Below, one piece after another: positions 1 to 7,529 of a DNA stretch of 7,529 nt. The position numbers were made by a program, and so were the translations under genes. The DNA is taken from positions 1 through 7,529 of the forward strand of contig CALCBL010000628.1 in assembly GCA_937897495.1 (NCBI GenBank). Reading direction: 5' to 3'. Positions within the stretch are counted from its first letter, which is position 1, and each line of letters opens with the position of its first letter. The stretch comes from an uncultured Burkholderiales bacterium (lineage in GTDB: Bacteria > Pseudomonadota > Gammaproteobacteria > Burkholderiales > Burkholderiaceae_C). The notes under the pieces were generated by a model. The model was not told where the DNA came from and made no database searches. It was given only the letters and a program-made list of their open reading frames with translations.

Positions 1-404
1 ACCCTTATTTCACCGCTGGACTTGGCGGCATTCTCATTGGATTGGCCAGTTGGCTGCTGTGGTGGGGCCTAGGCCGCATTGCGGGCGTTAGCGGCATTGC
101 CTCTGAAGTCATTGCTTCCCCCGTGCAAGCTGACTCTTGGCGTTGGGCGTTTTTGGCAGGCTTGATTTTGGGGGGCTGCCTTTTGGGTCAAGGCCTCGAG
201 ATACCCACCTTACCCGCAAGGCCCTTGTATTTGCTCATTCCTGCAGGGCTTTTGGTGGGTTTTGGTACCGTCTGGGGCAGTGGTTGCACCAGTGGCCATG
301 GCGTGTGTGGCTTGGGCAGGTTGTCGGCCAGATCCTTGGTGGCGGTGGGTGTTTTCATGGCCACAGGCATGCTTGCGGTCACCTTGATGCGAGGTGCAGC
401 ATGA
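1..404 (+). CDS. YeeE/YedE family inner-membrane protein, PmpA-like (5' partial)
   Basis: This is a small hydrophobic membrane protein of the YeeE/YedE (DUF395, sulphur transport) family. The frame is open from base 3 to the TGA at 402-404, giving 133 visible residues. Related half-size proteins are about 140 residues, so only a few N-terminal residues are probably missing; the first in-frame TTG (42) lies inside the first membrane segment and is not the true start. Visible family marks are a glycine-rich first helix ([11 protein letters not shown]), the GRIAGVSGI loop and the signature [12 protein letters not shown], with cysteines at visible residues 95 and 102. About four membrane segments can be seen. 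In the thiosulfate transporter TsuA, conserved cysteines in such motifs line the conduction path, so transport of a sulfur species with the next gene is inferred. The exact substrate is unknown. Confidence 0.85.
   Translation, partial: PYFTAGLGGILIGLASWLLWWGLGRIAGVSGIASEVIASPVQADSWRWAFLAGLILGGCLLGQGLEIPTLPARPLYLLIPAGLLVGFGTVWGSGCTSGHGVCGLGRLSARSLVAVGVFMATGMLAVTLMRGAA
391..394 (+). promoter_or_regulatory. Shine-Dalgarno site for the PmpB-like gene
   Basis: GAGG lies six bases before the ATG at 401. It fixes that ATG as the start although the same frame is open much further upstream, where it merely runs antiphase through the PmpA-like gene. Confidence 0.7.
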
Positions 405-877
405 GCGCCGCCCCCCACCCCGCCAGCCAGTTGGGTCTGGCTTTCTCTGCAGGCCTTTTGTTTTCGGCTGGCTTGGTTTTGTCAGGCATGACTCAGCCCC
501 TCAAAGTGTTGGGCTTTCTGGACATCACAGCCATTGGCAAAGGTCCGTTTCCAGGTCTTTGGGACCCCACTTTGGCCTTTGTCATGGGCGGTGCGGTCTG
601 CGTCACTTTATTGGCATTTGCTTGGACGCGGCGAATTTCTAAAACACCTTTGTTTGACGATCAATTCCATGAGCCTGCACGGATCCACATCGATTTGCCA
701 CTGATTGGGGGTGCTGTTTTGTTTGGCGCGGGTTGGGGTTTGGTGGGCTATTGCCCCGGCCCAGCCCTGGCCAGCGCGCTTTTAAGCACAGATGCCCTGA
801 TTTTTACAGCCGCCATGTTGGCAGGCATGTTGATTTGTAAGACTTTTCTAAGTAAAACGGCTAAGATCGCAGATTGA
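401..877 (+). CDS. YeeE/YedE family inner-membrane protein, PmpB-like (DUF6691)
   Basis: The protein has 158 residues and is the second half of a split YeeE/YedE transporter. Its ATG overlaps the TGA of the preceding gene (ATGA, 401-404), indicating translational coupling and probably a complex of the two. Membrane segments are visible at about residues 10-30, 58-76, 100-116 and 128-150. Family motifs are [15 protein letters not shown] (27-41), a [11 protein letters not shown] segment (54-64), [14 protein letters not shown] (109-122) with Cys118, and a C-terminal AGMLICK helix. In related bacteria such pairs often sit beside a persulfide dioxygenase-like hydrolase or an ArsR-type regulator; neither lies downstream here, so such a gene would have to be upstream of the window. 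The assigned role, uptake or export of thiosulfate or another reduced sulfur species, is inferred from the family. The stop codon lies within the regulatory repeat of the next gene. Confidence 0.85.
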   Translation: MSAAPHPASQLGLAFSAGLLFSAGLVLSGMTQPLKVLGFLDITAIGKGPFPGLWDPTLAFVMGGAVCVTLLAFAWTRRISKTPLFDDQFHEPARIHIDLPLIGGAVLFGAGWGLVGYCPGPALASALLSTDALIFTAAMLAGMLICKTFLSKTAKIAD

Positions 878-895
878 CGTTGACGTAAACGTCAA
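874..895. promoter_or_regulatory. GACGT-rich inverted repeat, putative LiuR-like (MerR-family) operator
   Basis: Perfect 7-base arms, TTGACGT (880-886) and ACGTCAA (889-895), flank a 2-base centre. A further TTGACGT copy at 874-880 makes the whole 22-base element a near palindrome with one symmetric pair of mismatches on each side of the centre. From memory, the operators of LiuR, the MerR-type repressor of branched-chain amino acid and acyl-CoA catabolism in proteobacteria, are palindromes built from similar TTNACGT/ACGTNAA arms. Position just before icmF, an acyl-CoA gene, agrees with that. No regulator gene is in the window, so the identity of the binding protein is inferred. The left copy overlaps the pmpB-like stop codon. 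Confidence 0.6.
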
Positions 896-902
896 TTAGA
901 CT
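874..902 (+). promoter_or_regulatory. Putative sigma70 promoter of icmF
   Basis: TTGACG (874-879, five of six bases matching the -35 consensus) is followed after 17 bases by TAGACT (897-902, four of six matching the -10 consensus). The inverted repeat fills the spacer, the usual place for a MerR-family operator. A start point near 909 would give a leader of about 42 bases before the icmF ATG. The -10 match is modest, so this is a prediction. Confidence 0.45.
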
Positions 903-928
903 GGGCTGCTTTCTGATGCAGCCCTTTT
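903..928 (+). terminator. Probable intrinsic terminator after the YeeE/YedE pair
   Basis: A perfect 7-bp GC-rich stem, GGGCTGC (903-909) and GCAGCCC (918-924), encloses an 8-base loop and is followed by TTTT (925-928). The U tract is short, so efficiency may be moderate. It lies 26 bases after the pmpB-like stop and should end that transcript. If icmF starts at the predicted promoter, its RNA would begin at about the last base of the left arm, so the hairpin would not form in the icmF message. Confidence 0.6.
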
Positions 929-950
929 CATCCATGACTGGAACCTTGAC

Positions 951-3900
951 ATGACCGACTTGTCTGCCGAATACAAAGCCCTCGCCGAATACCGCCCCAC
1001 GCACAAAGTGCGCTTTGTCACGGCAGCCAGCTTGTTTGATGGCCACGATGCTGCCATCAACATCATGCGCCGCATTTTGCAAAGCATGGGCGCCGAAGTG
1101 GTTCACTTGGGTCACAACCGCTCGGTCGACGAAGTGGTGACAGCCGCTTTGCAAGAAGATGTGCAAGGCATTGCGATCAGCTCTTACCAGGGCGGTCACG
1201 TTGAATATTTCAAATACATGGTTGACCTGCTGCGCGAGCGCGGTGGCGAACACATCCAAGTCTTTGGCGGCGGCGGCGGTGTCATTGTTCCCGCCGAAAT
1301 TCGCGAATTGCATGCCTACGGTGTGGGCCGCATTTACAGCCCCGAAGACGGCCAACGCATGGGCTTGGCCGGCATGATTGGCGAGATGGTCATGCGCTGC
1401 GACAAAGACATTAGCCCGTACGCCCCCAAAGATTTGAAAGCCATACAAGGCAACACCGAAGCCAATTGGCGCGCGTTGTCACAACTCATCACCGTGTTAG
1501 AAAACGGCAAGGCTTCTGCTGACATGGTGGCCGCATTGCGCACTGAAGCTGTTAAACACAAAGTGCCCGTGCTGGGCATTACGGGCACTGGCGGCGCTGG
1601 TAAATCTTCTTTGACCGACGAACTCATTCGACGTTTGCGTTTGGACCAAGGCGATGACTTGCGCATTGCGGTGGTGTCCATCGATCCTTCACGCCGCAAG
1701 AGCGGTGGCGCGCTGCTTGGCGACCGCATTCGCATGAATGCCATCAACCCTTGGCGCAATGGCCAGCGCGTGTTCATGCGCAGTTTGGCCACGCGCGATT
1801 TTGGCAGCGAAATTTCTGCCGCACTGCCTGATGTGGTGGCCGCTTGCAAGGTGGCTGGCTTTGATGTGGTGGTGGTTGAGACCTCGGGCATTGGCCAAGG
1901 AGACGCTGCCATCGTGCCGCATGTCGATGTGCCGATGTACGTCATGACGCCAGAGTTTGGCGCGGCCAGCCAGTTGGAAAAAATCGACATGCTCGACTTT
2001 GCCCAATTTGTGGCCATCAACAAGTTTGACCGCAAAGGCGCCAGCGATGCGCTGCGCGATGTGGCCAAACAAGTTCAGCGAAACCAAGAAGCCTGGACAG
2101 TGCCCACTGAAAAGATGCCCGTGTTTGGCACCATGGCTGCGCGCTTCAACGACGATGGCGTCACGGCTTTGTACCAAGCACTCAAAGTTCGCTTGGGCGA
2201 TTTGGGTTTGAAGTTGAAAGAGGGTTTGCTGCCCATCGTCGACGTTCGCCACAGCACCAACCAAACCCCCGTGGTCCCCAGCGCACGCACGCGTTACTTG
2301 GCCGAAATCAGCGACACCTTACGCGGCTACAAAAAACAAGCGCGCGCCCAAGCCCACTTGGCCCGTGAAATTCAACAACTGCGCGCTGCTGCTGTCATGT
2401 TGGAAGTGGACAAACCTGGTCGCGCCAAAGCCGCAGAGGCAGCCATCGACTTGGCCATTCGCCGTGAAGAGACACAAGAACCTGGCGCAAAGAAATTATT
2501 GGGGCACTGGCCTGAAATGCAAAAGGCCTACGCGGCGGGTGAGTATGTTGTGACAATCCGCGACAAAGAAATTCGCACCGCACTCACTTCCAAAAGCTTA
2601 TCGGGCACCACCATTCGCAAAGTGTCTTTGCCCACGTACGAAGACCACGGCGAAATTTTGAAGTGGCTCATGCTGGACAACGTGCCAGGCAGTTTTCCCT
2701 ACACCGCTGGCACCTTTGCTTTTAAACGCGAAGGCGAAGATCCCACGCGCATGTTTGCGGGCGAAGGCGATGCGTTCAGAACCAACACACGCTTCAAACT
2801 GCTAAGTGCAGGCATGCCTGCCAAGCGTTTGTCCACAGCCTTTGACTCTGTCACGCTGTACGGCAACGACCCCGATCCTCGTCCAGACATTTACGGCAAA
2901 GTGGGCAACTCGGGCGTGAGCATTGCCACCTTGGACGACATGAAAGTGCTGTATGGCGGCTTTGACTTGTGCAACCCCAGCACCAGCGTGTCGATGACCA
3001 TCAATGGTCCTGCGCCATCTATTTTGGCCATGTTCATGAACACCGCCATTGATCAGAATTTGGAAAAATTCAAAACCGACAACGGCCGCGAACCCACCGA
3101 CACTGAAGCGGCCAAAATTCGCGCATGGGTGATGGCCAATGTGCGCGGTACCGTGCAAGCCGACATTTTGAAAGAAGACCAAGGCCAAAACACTTGCATC
3201 TTCAGCACCGAGTTCAGCTTGAAAGTCATGGGCGACGTTGCGCAATTTTTTGTCAACAACGATGTGCGCAATTTCTACTCGGTTTCCATCAGTGGCTATC
3301 ACATTGCCGAAGCAGGTGCGAACCCCATTAGTCAATTGGCCTTCACGCTTTCCAATGGCTTCACCTTTGTCGAAGCCTACTTGGCGCGCGGCATGCACAT
3401 TGACGATTTTGCGCCCAACTTGAGCTTCTTCTTCAGCAATGGCATGGACCCCGAATACACCGTGATGGGCCGCGTGGCGCGCCGCATTTGGGCGGTGGCC
3501 ATGAAGAACAAGTACGGCGCCAACGAACGCAGCCAAAAATTGAAGTACCACATTCAAACGTCTGGCCGTTCTTTGCACGCGCAAGAAATTCAGTTCAACG
3601 ACATTCGCACTACGCTGCAAGCTTTGATTGCCATTTACGACAATTGCAACTCGCTGCACACCAATGCCTTTGACGAAGCCATCACCACGCCCACTGAAGA
3701 CAGTGTGCGCCGCGCCATGGCCATTCAACTCATCATCAACCGCGAATGGGGCTTGGCCAAAAACGAAAACCCCAGCCAAGGTTCATTCATCATTGAAGAG
3801 CTCACCGAGCTGGTCGAAGAAGCCGTGCTGACAGAGTTTGAAAAAATTGCAGACCGCGGTGGCGTGCTGGGCGCCATGGAAACGGGCTATCAGCGCGGCA

Positions 3901-4244
3901 AGATTCAAGACGAATCGATGCACTACGAAATGCTCAAGCACACCGGCGAGTACCCCATCATTGGCGTCAACACCTTCCGCAATCCCAAAGGCGATGAAGT
4001 CTTGGAAAAACTGGAATTGGCGCGCTCTACCGAAGAAGAGAAAAAATCTCAACTCGATCGTTTGCATGCGTTCCATGCCAAGCATGCCAAAGAATCGCCC
4101 GCCATGTTGGCTCGTTTGCAGCAAGCTGTGATTCTCAACCCCAACGTGTTTGAAGTACTGATGGACGCTGTGCGGGTCTGCTCATTGGGTCAAATTACCA
4201 ATGCGCTGTTTGAGGTGGGTGGCCAATACCGTCGAAACATGTAA
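951..4244 (+). CDS. icmF: Fused isobutyryl-CoA mutase IcmF (B12-binding, G-protein chaperone and mutase domains)
   Basis: This 1097-residue cytosolic enzyme interconverts isobutyryl-CoA and n-butyryl-CoA using adenosylcobalamin; characterised IcmFs also act weakly on isovaleryl-/pivalyl-CoA. Domain order is that of IcmF. The B12-binding domain spans about 18-150, with likely axial His32 in DGHDA, SSYQGGH (77-83) and the FGGGGG turn (105-110). The MeaI-type GTPase domain spans about 205-420, with P-loop GTGGAGKS (212-219), ETSGIGQGD (310-318) and base-recognition NKFD (357-360). A helical linker follows (about 420-555), then the mutase TIM barrel (about 560-1097). By alignment from memory to methylmalonyl-CoA mutase, its substrate Tyr and Arg are replaced by Phe589 (GTFAF) and Gln746 (GQNTCIF), the isobutyryl-CoA mutase signature; SGYH (781-784) keeps the active-site Tyr-His pair. 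The ATG gives the expected N terminus, but the Shine-Dalgarno is weak (GGAA, 940-943). Length is normal and no lesion is seen. Confidence 0.95.
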   Translation: MTDLSAEYKALAEYRPTHKVRFVTAASLFDGHDAAINIMRRILQSMGAEVVHLGHNRSVDEVVTAALQEDVQGIAISSYQGGHVEYFKYMVDLLRERGGEHIQVFGGGGGVIVPAEIRELHAYGVGRIYSPEDGQRMGLAGMIGEMVMRCDKDISPYAPKDLKAIQGNTEANWRALSQLITVLENGKASADMVAALRTEAVKHKVPVLGITGTGGAGKSSLTDELIRRLRLDQGDDLRIAVVSIDPSRRKSGGALLGDRIRMNAINPWRNGQRVFMRSLATRDFGSEISAALPDVVAACKVAGFDVVVVETSGIGQGDAAIVPHVDVPMYVMTPEFGAASQLEKIDMLDFAQFVAINKFDRKGASDALRDVAKQVQRNQEAWTVPTEKMPVFGTMAARFNDDGVTALYQALKVRLGDLGLKLKEGLLPIVDVRHSTNQTPVVPSARTRYLAEISDTLRGYKKQARAQAHLAREIQQLRAAAVMLEVDKPGRAKAAEAAIDLAIRREETQEPGAKKLLGHWPEMQKAYAAGEYVVTIRDKEIRTALTSKSLSGTTIRKVSLPTYEDHGEILKWLMLDNVPGSFPYTAGTFAFKREGEDPTRMFAGEGDAFRTNTRFKLLSAGMPAKRLSTAFDSVTLYGNDPDPRPDIYGKVGNSGVSIATLDDMKVLYGGFDLCNPSTSVSMTINGPAPSILAMFMNTAIDQNLEKFKTDNGREPTDTEAAKIRAWVMANVRGTVQADILKEDQGQNTCIFSTEFSLKVMGDVAQFFVNNDVRNFYSVSISGYHIAEAGANPISQLAFTLSNGFTFVEAYLARGMHIDDFAPNLSFFFSNGMDPEYTVMGRVARRIWAVAMKNKYGANERSQKLKYHIQTSGRSLHAQEIQFNDIRTTLQALIAIYDNCNSLHTNAFDEAITTPTEDSVRRAMAIQLIINREWGLAKNENPSQGSFIIEELTELVEEAVLTEFEKIADRGGVLGAMETGYQRGKIQDESMHYEMLKHTGEYPIIGVNTFRNPKGDEVLEKLELARSTEEEKKSQLDRLHAFHAKHAKESPAMLARLQQAVILNPNVFEVLMDAVRVCSLGQITNALFEVGGQYRRNM

Positions 4245-4292
4245 ATTCCCGACTGTCATGCGGCGTTAAAGCGTTTGTGCGACATTACGCGC

Positions 4293-5243
4293 ATGAACAT
4301 ACTTTTCATCATTGACCCCCTAGCCTCCTTCAAGATCAAGAAGGACACCAGTTTTGCCATGATGCGCGAGGCGCAAAAGCGCGGCCATCAGGTCACTGCT
4401 TGCGAAGTGCCCCACATTCAATGGCAAAAAGGCGAGTGCGTGAAAGCACACGTTCAAGACTTGCACCTGACGGGCCAAGCTGATGCTTGGTATGAGGTCA
4501 CAGCCGAGCGCCAAGCATGGCTCAAAGACTTTGACGCCATCATCATGCGCAAAGACCCGCCCTTTGACAGCGAGTATTTTTACGCCACCCATTTGCTCAG
4601 CCAAGCCGAGCGCGAAGGCGCCAAGGTGTTCAACAAGGCATCAGCCCTTCGTGATCATCCTGAAAAATTGGCCATCATGGAGTTCCCCCAATTCATTGGG
4701 CCTACTTTGGTGACACGTTCTGCAGAAGCCATCAAAGCATTTCATGCCGAGCACAAAGACATCATCTTGAAGCCACTCGACGGCATGGGTGGCATGGGCA
4801 TTTTTCGAGTGGGTGCAGATGGCATGAATTTAGGCTCCATCATTGAGACGCTCAACCTAGACGGCGCGCAATCGGTCATGGTGCAAAAGTTTTTGCCCGA
4901 GATTGCACAAGGCGATAAGCGCGTGCTCATCATTGGCGGCAAGCCCGTGCCATTCTGTTTGGCACGGATTCCACAAGGCGGCGAAGTGCGCGGCAATTTG
5001 GCGGCCGGTGGCAAAGGTGTGGCTCAACCCATTACCGACAACGACCGCTCTATTGCAGAAGCCATTGGCCCCATTTTGGCGGCACGTGGTTTGTTGTTGA
5101 TTGGCTTAGACATCATCGGCACCAGCGTGACCGAAATCAACGTCACCAGCCCCACGTGTTTCCAAGAAATTTTTGATCAAACGGGTTGTGATGTGGCGTC
5201 GATTTTCATCGACGCATTAGAAGCGGCTGTTCAAGCCGCTTAA
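4293..5243 (+). CDS. gshB: Glutathione synthetase
   Basis: The 316-residue cytosolic ATP-grasp ligase joins gamma-glutamylcysteine and glycine with ATP to make glutathione. The length matches the usual bacterial GshB (about 315). The N-terminal domain begins MNILFIIDPLASFKIKKDTS, a typical GshB start, with IIMRKDPPFD at 83-92. ATP-grasp features follow: ILKPLDGMGGMGIFR (158-172), VQKFLPEIAQGDKRVL (197-212), the glycine-rich loop RGNLAAGGKG (233-242), and metal-binding GLD and EINVTSP (271-273 and 281-287). The ATG at 4293 is preferred over an in-frame TTG at 4275, which would add six residues absent from the family. No clear Shine-Dalgarno precedes it. The 48-base gap after icmF (4245-4292) shows no terminator or convincing promoter, so read-through from icmF is possible. 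gshA, often adjacent in relatives, is not in this window. Confidence 0.96.
   Translation: MNILFIIDPLASFKIKKDTSFAMMREAQKRGHQVTACEVPHIQWQKGECVKAHVQDLHLTGQADAWYEVTAERQAWLKDFDAIIMRKDPPFDSEYFYATHLLSQAEREGAKVFNKASALRDHPEKLAIMEFPQFIGPTLVTRSAEAIKAFHAEHKDIILKPLDGMGGMGIFRVGADGMNLGSIIETLNLDGAQSVMVQKFLPEIAQGDKRVLIIGGKPVPFCLARIPQGGEVRGNLAAGGKGVAQPITDNDRSIAEAIGPILAARGLLLIGLDIIGTSVTEINVTSPTCFQEIFDQTGCDVASIFIDALEAAVQAA
5221..5241. other. Hairpin at the 3' end of gshB
   Basis: Perfect 8-bp arms AAGCGGCT (5221-5228) and AGCCGCTT (5234-5241) enclose a 5-base loop and reach into the gshB stop codon. No T run follows on either strand, so it is not a classic intrinsic terminator. It could protect the 3' end of the transcript, or simply reflect the alanine-rich C terminus. 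Confidence 0.35.
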
Positions 5244-5263
5244 AGCAACACCACAACATCAGG

Positions 5264-5282
5264 CAAAGCCTAGCTGGCTTTG
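5264..5282. other. Hairpin over the glcB stop codon
   Basis: Perfect 7-bp arms CAAAGCC (5264-5270) and GGCTTTG (5276-5282) enclose TAGCT, which contains most of the glcB stop codon. There is no T run after it in either direction. Together with the hairpin at 5221-5241 it brackets the 26-base gap between the convergent genes, and it may take part in ending transcription there. Confidence 0.3.
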
Positions 5283-7501
5283 ACCTTCAAACGCCAAGCG
5301 TGCAACAAAGGCTCGGTATAACCACTGGGTTGCTCTTTGCCTTTGAAGACCAAGTCGCAAGCAGCTTGATACGCTTTGGAAGTTTTAAAGTTGCCCGCCA
5401 TCTTTTGGTAGGACGCATCACCTGCATTTTGCTGATCCACCACCGCGGCCATGCGCTCCATGGTGGCTTTCACTTGTGCATGTGTCACCACGCCATGCGC
5501 CATCCAGTTGGCAATGTGTTGGCTGCTGATGCGCAAAGTAGCGCGGTCTTCCATCAGGCCCACGCCATGAATGTCAGGCACCTTAGAGCAACCCACACCT
5601 TGATCAACCCATCGCACCACATAACCCAAAATGCCTTGGGCGTTGTTGTCTAGTTCGTCTTGTTTGTCTTTCGCAGTCCACTCTGCGGCCTGTCCAGGGG
5701 TGACCACTGGAAACTGCAACAACTTGCTGAGCGTTTCTTCGCGCATGGCTTTGGCACTGTGTTTGCCAATGGTTTTTTCCATTTGCTTTTGCAATGCGGA
5801 CACATTCACTTGGTGATAGTGCATGGCGTGCAAAGTAGCGGCCGTGGGGCTTGGCACCCAAGCCGTGTTAGCACCGGCATTGGGGTGAGCGATTTTTTGC
5901 TTCAACATGTCGGCCATCAAATCGGGCATGGCCCACATGCCCTTGCCAATTTGTGCGCGGCCACGCAAGCCAGCTTGCAAGCCCACAGCCACGTTGCTTC
6001 TCTCGTAGGCACCCAGCCAAGTACTGCCCTTGATATCGCCTTTGCGCATGACGGGACCTGCCAACATGCAAGTGTGCATTTCGTCACCCGTGCGGTCTAA
6101 GAAGCCAGTGTTGATGAAAGCCACACGCGATTTAGCAGCTGCAATGCACGCGGCCAAATTGGCGCTGGTGCGGCGCTCTTCGTCCATGATGCCCAGCTTC
6201 ACAGTGGAGGGCTTCAAGCCCAAAACTTTTTCGACGCGGCCAAACAAGGTGTCTGCAAAGCCCACTTCTTTGGGGCCGTGCATTTTGGGCTTCACGATGT
6301 AGACGCTGCCAGTGCGGCTGTTGCGGAAATCAGCACCCTTCTTTTTCTGCAAGTCGGCCATGGCACACGTGGTGGTGATCATGGCGTCCAGAATGCCTTC
6401 TGGAATTTCTTTTTGTGTGCCATCAGCTGCGTTGTACAAAATGGCAGGGTTGGTCATGAGGTGACCCACATTGCGCACGAACAACAAAGAGCGGCCATGC
6501 AAGACTTCGTGGCCTTTGCCGCTAGGCTTGGTGTACACGCGGTCTGGGTTCAAAGTGCGCTTGAAGGTTTTGCCGCCCTTTTGCACGTCTTCTGACAAAG
6601 TGCCCTGCAAAATGCCAAGCCAGTTGCTGTATGCCAAAACTTTGTCTTCGGCATCGACGGCAGCCACTGAATCTTCCAAATCCAAGATGGTAGAAAGTGC
6701 AGCTTCAGCCACCAAATCGGACACACCCGCAGGGTCTGTTTTGCCAATGGGGTGTGATTTGTTAATTTCCAAATCAAGGTGCAAACCGTTGTGCTTAAAC
6801 AGCAATGAACTAGGCGCCTTGGCATCACCTTGGAAGCCCACAAATTGCTTAGCATCGGCCAAGGTGGTGGTGCCTGATTTCAAGCTCACCACCAACTTGC
6901 CGCCCTTCACACTGTAGCCCGTGCTGTCAATGTGCGAACCCTTCTTTAGAGGTGCGCAGCGGTCAAGCACATAGCGGCAGTACTCAATCACTTTGGCGCC
7001 GCGCTTGGGGTTGTAGCCCGTGCCTTTTTCGCAACCGTTGGCTTCACTCAGTGCATCGGTGCCGTACAGCGCGTCATACAAAGAACCCCAACGTGCGTTG
7101 GCAGCGTTCAGGGCATAGCGTGCGTTCAAAATTGGCACCACCAACTGGGGACCAGCCAATACCGCCAACTCGGCATCCACATTTTGGGTGTTGGCTTTGG
7201 GGCTTTTGGGCTCGGGCACCAAGTAGCCAATCGACGACAAATGTTGGCGATAGGCCTTCATGGCTTTGGCATCAGCCAGCGGGCCGGGATGGGCGGTGTG
7301 CCACTTGTCCATGTCCAATTGAATGCGATCGCGCTCGGCCAACAAGGCCAAGTTCACAGGCGCCAAGTCTTTCACGATGCCATCAAAGCCTGACCAAAAG
7401 GCCTTGCTTTTGACACCCACAGCAGGCAAGACTTGGTCCTCAATAAAGCGATAAAGCGGTGTGGCCACGTGAAGTCCGTGAATGGCAATGCGATCGGTCA
7501 T
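5270..7501 (-). CDS. glcB: Malate synthase G
   Basis: The 743-residue cytosolic enzyme condenses glyoxylate with acetyl-CoA to malate and CoA, in the glyoxylate shunt and glycolate use. E. coli GlcB has 723 residues; the excess is small. The fold expected from E. coli GlcB is an N-terminal helical clasp (about 1-90), a TIM barrel with an inserted alpha/beta domain (about 115-560) and a C-terminal cap (about 590-743). Catalytic positions aligned from memory are present: Arg343 in GRSLLFVRN (336-344), the Mg-binding glutamate in GIMDEERRT (437-445), Asp469 in [11 protein letters not shown], and the catalytic base Asp652 in [12 protein letters not shown] (650-661). Cys638 in [11 protein letters not shown] matches the reactive cysteine of the family. 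The ATG at 7501 is preferred over an in-frame TTG at 7525 because it has a good Shine-Dalgarno. The gene converges on gshB; its promoter lies beyond the window edge. Confidence 0.97.
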   Translation of the reverse strand: MTDRIAIHGLHVATPLYRFIEDQVLPAVGVKSKAFWSGFDGIVKDLAPVNLALLAERDRIQLDMDKWHTAHPGPLADAKAMKAYRQHLSSIGYLVPEPKSPKANTQNVDAELAVLAGPQLVVPILNARYALNAANARWGSLYDALYGTDALSEANGCEKGTGYNPKRGAKVIEYCRYVLDRCAPLKKGSHIDSTGYSVKGGKLVVSLKSGTTTLADAKQFVGFQGDAKAPSSLLFKHNGLHLDLEINKSHPIGKTDPAGVSDLVAEAALSTILDLEDSVAAVDAEDKVLAYSNWLGILQGTLSEDVQKGGKTFKRTLNPDRVYTKPSGKGHEVLHGRSLLFVRNVGHLMTNPAILYNAADGTQKEIPEGILDAMITTTCAMADLQKKKGADFRNSRTGSVYIVKPKMHGPKEVGFADTLFGRVEKVLGLKPSTVKLGIMDEERRTSANLAACIAAAKSRVAFINTGFLDRTGDEMHTCMLAGPVMRKGDIKGSTWLGAYERSNVAVGLQAGLRGRAQIGKGMWAMPDLMADMLKQKIAHPNAGANTAWVPSPTAATLHAMHYHQVNVSALQKQMEKTIGKHSAKAMREETLSKLLQFPVVTPGQAAEWTAKDKQDELDNNAQGILGYVVRWVDQGVGCSKVPDIHGVGLMEDRATLRISSQHIANWMAHGVVTHAQVKATMERMAAVVDQQNAGDASYQKMAGNFKTSKAYQAACDLVFKGKEQPSGYTEPLLHAWRLKVKAS

Positions 7502-7507
7502 AAAAAG

Positions 7508-7511
7508 CCTC
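7508..7511 (-). promoter_or_regulatory. Shine-Dalgarno site for glcB
   Basis: On the minus strand, GAGG followed by a six-base spacer (mostly T) precedes the ATG at 7501. It sets the start of glcB and argues against the TTG eight codons upstream. The 28 bases to the window edge are strongly AT-rich. Confidence 0.75.
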
Positions 7512-7529
7512 AAATAAAAAAACAAAACA

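Noticed and set aside
137..400. Upstream extension of the PmpB-like frame
   Set aside because: The extension runs out of frame through the PmpA-like gene and reads as non-membrane, low-quality sequence. The ATG at 401 has a GAGG site and the ATGA overlap.
878..950. Cobalamin riboswitch upstream of the B12-dependent icmF
   Set aside because: The gap is 73 bases, too short for a cobalamin riboswitch, and it is already occupied by the operator and hairpin. I see no B12-box-like sequence.
1334..2264. Overlapping minus-strand open frames of 191 and 244 codons opposite the icmF GTPase domain
   Set aside because: The plus-strand frame contains intact P-loop and NKxD motifs, so it is the real gene. 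The antisense frames show no recognisable family.
2802..3779. Long open frame of 325 codons on the minus strand opposite icmF
   Set aside because: It lies wholly within the conserved mutase domain of icmF. Its composition (rich in His, Ala, Val and Gly) is typical of an antisense shadow, and I recognise no domain.
4275..4292. TTG start extending gshB by six residues
   Set aside because: The GshB family begins at or very near the MNILFIIDP segment encoded from 4293, and no Shine-Dalgarno supports the TTG.
4200..4292. Possible promoter for gshB within the icmF end and the gap
   Set aside because: TTGAGG at 4210-4215 resembles a -35 element, but no acceptable -10 sequence lies at the right distance.
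7502..7525. TTG start extending malate synthase G by eight residues
   Set aside because: The extension covers the Shine-Dalgarno of the ATG at 7501 and lies in AT-rich leader sequence.

Overview
The window reads as ordinary chromosomal DNA of a betaproteobacterium, most likely family Comamonadaceae (a Limnohabitans- or Rhodoferax-like freshwater lineage). This rests on remembered resemblance of the IcmF, GshB and malate synthase G proteins to Burkholderiales homologues and on moderate-to-high GC with frequent TTG leucine codons. The family is a moderate-confidence inference and the genus is not established. I see no mobile elements, CRISPR arrays, tRNA or rRNA.

Layout. Positions 1-877 hold a pair of small YeeE/YedE-family membrane proteins (pmpA/pmpB-like, sulfur-species transport). 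The first lacks its extreme N terminus at the window edge, and the two overlap by ATGA. Positions 874-928 form a compact regulatory junction: a GACGT-rich inverted repeat resembling the operators of LiuR-type MerR regulators, a sigma70-like promoter wrapped around it, and a terminator-like hairpin. Positions 951-4244 encode a complete fused isobutyryl-CoA mutase, IcmF (B12 domain, G-protein chaperone, mutase domain). A 48-base gap leads to gshB (glutathione synthetase, 4293-5243). After 26 bases, glcB (malate synthase G) lies convergently on the minus strand (5270-7501), with its own Shine-Dalgarno sequence near the right edge. No gene-free stretch exceeds 75 bases.

How the genes fit together. 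IcmF interconverts isobutyryl-CoA and n-butyryl-CoA, linking branched acyl-CoAs to beta-oxidation. Malate synthase G condenses acetyl-CoA with glyoxylate. Both belong to use of organic and amino acids as carbon sources, and the putative LiuR-like operator would fit control of icmF by branched-chain acyl-CoA metabolism. gshB (thiol biosynthesis) and the YeeE/YedE pair (sulfur traffic) form a loose second theme, but nothing in the sequence shows that the themes are functionally coupled. I found no convincing undescribed system. The most informative noncoding element is the pmpB-icmF junction.
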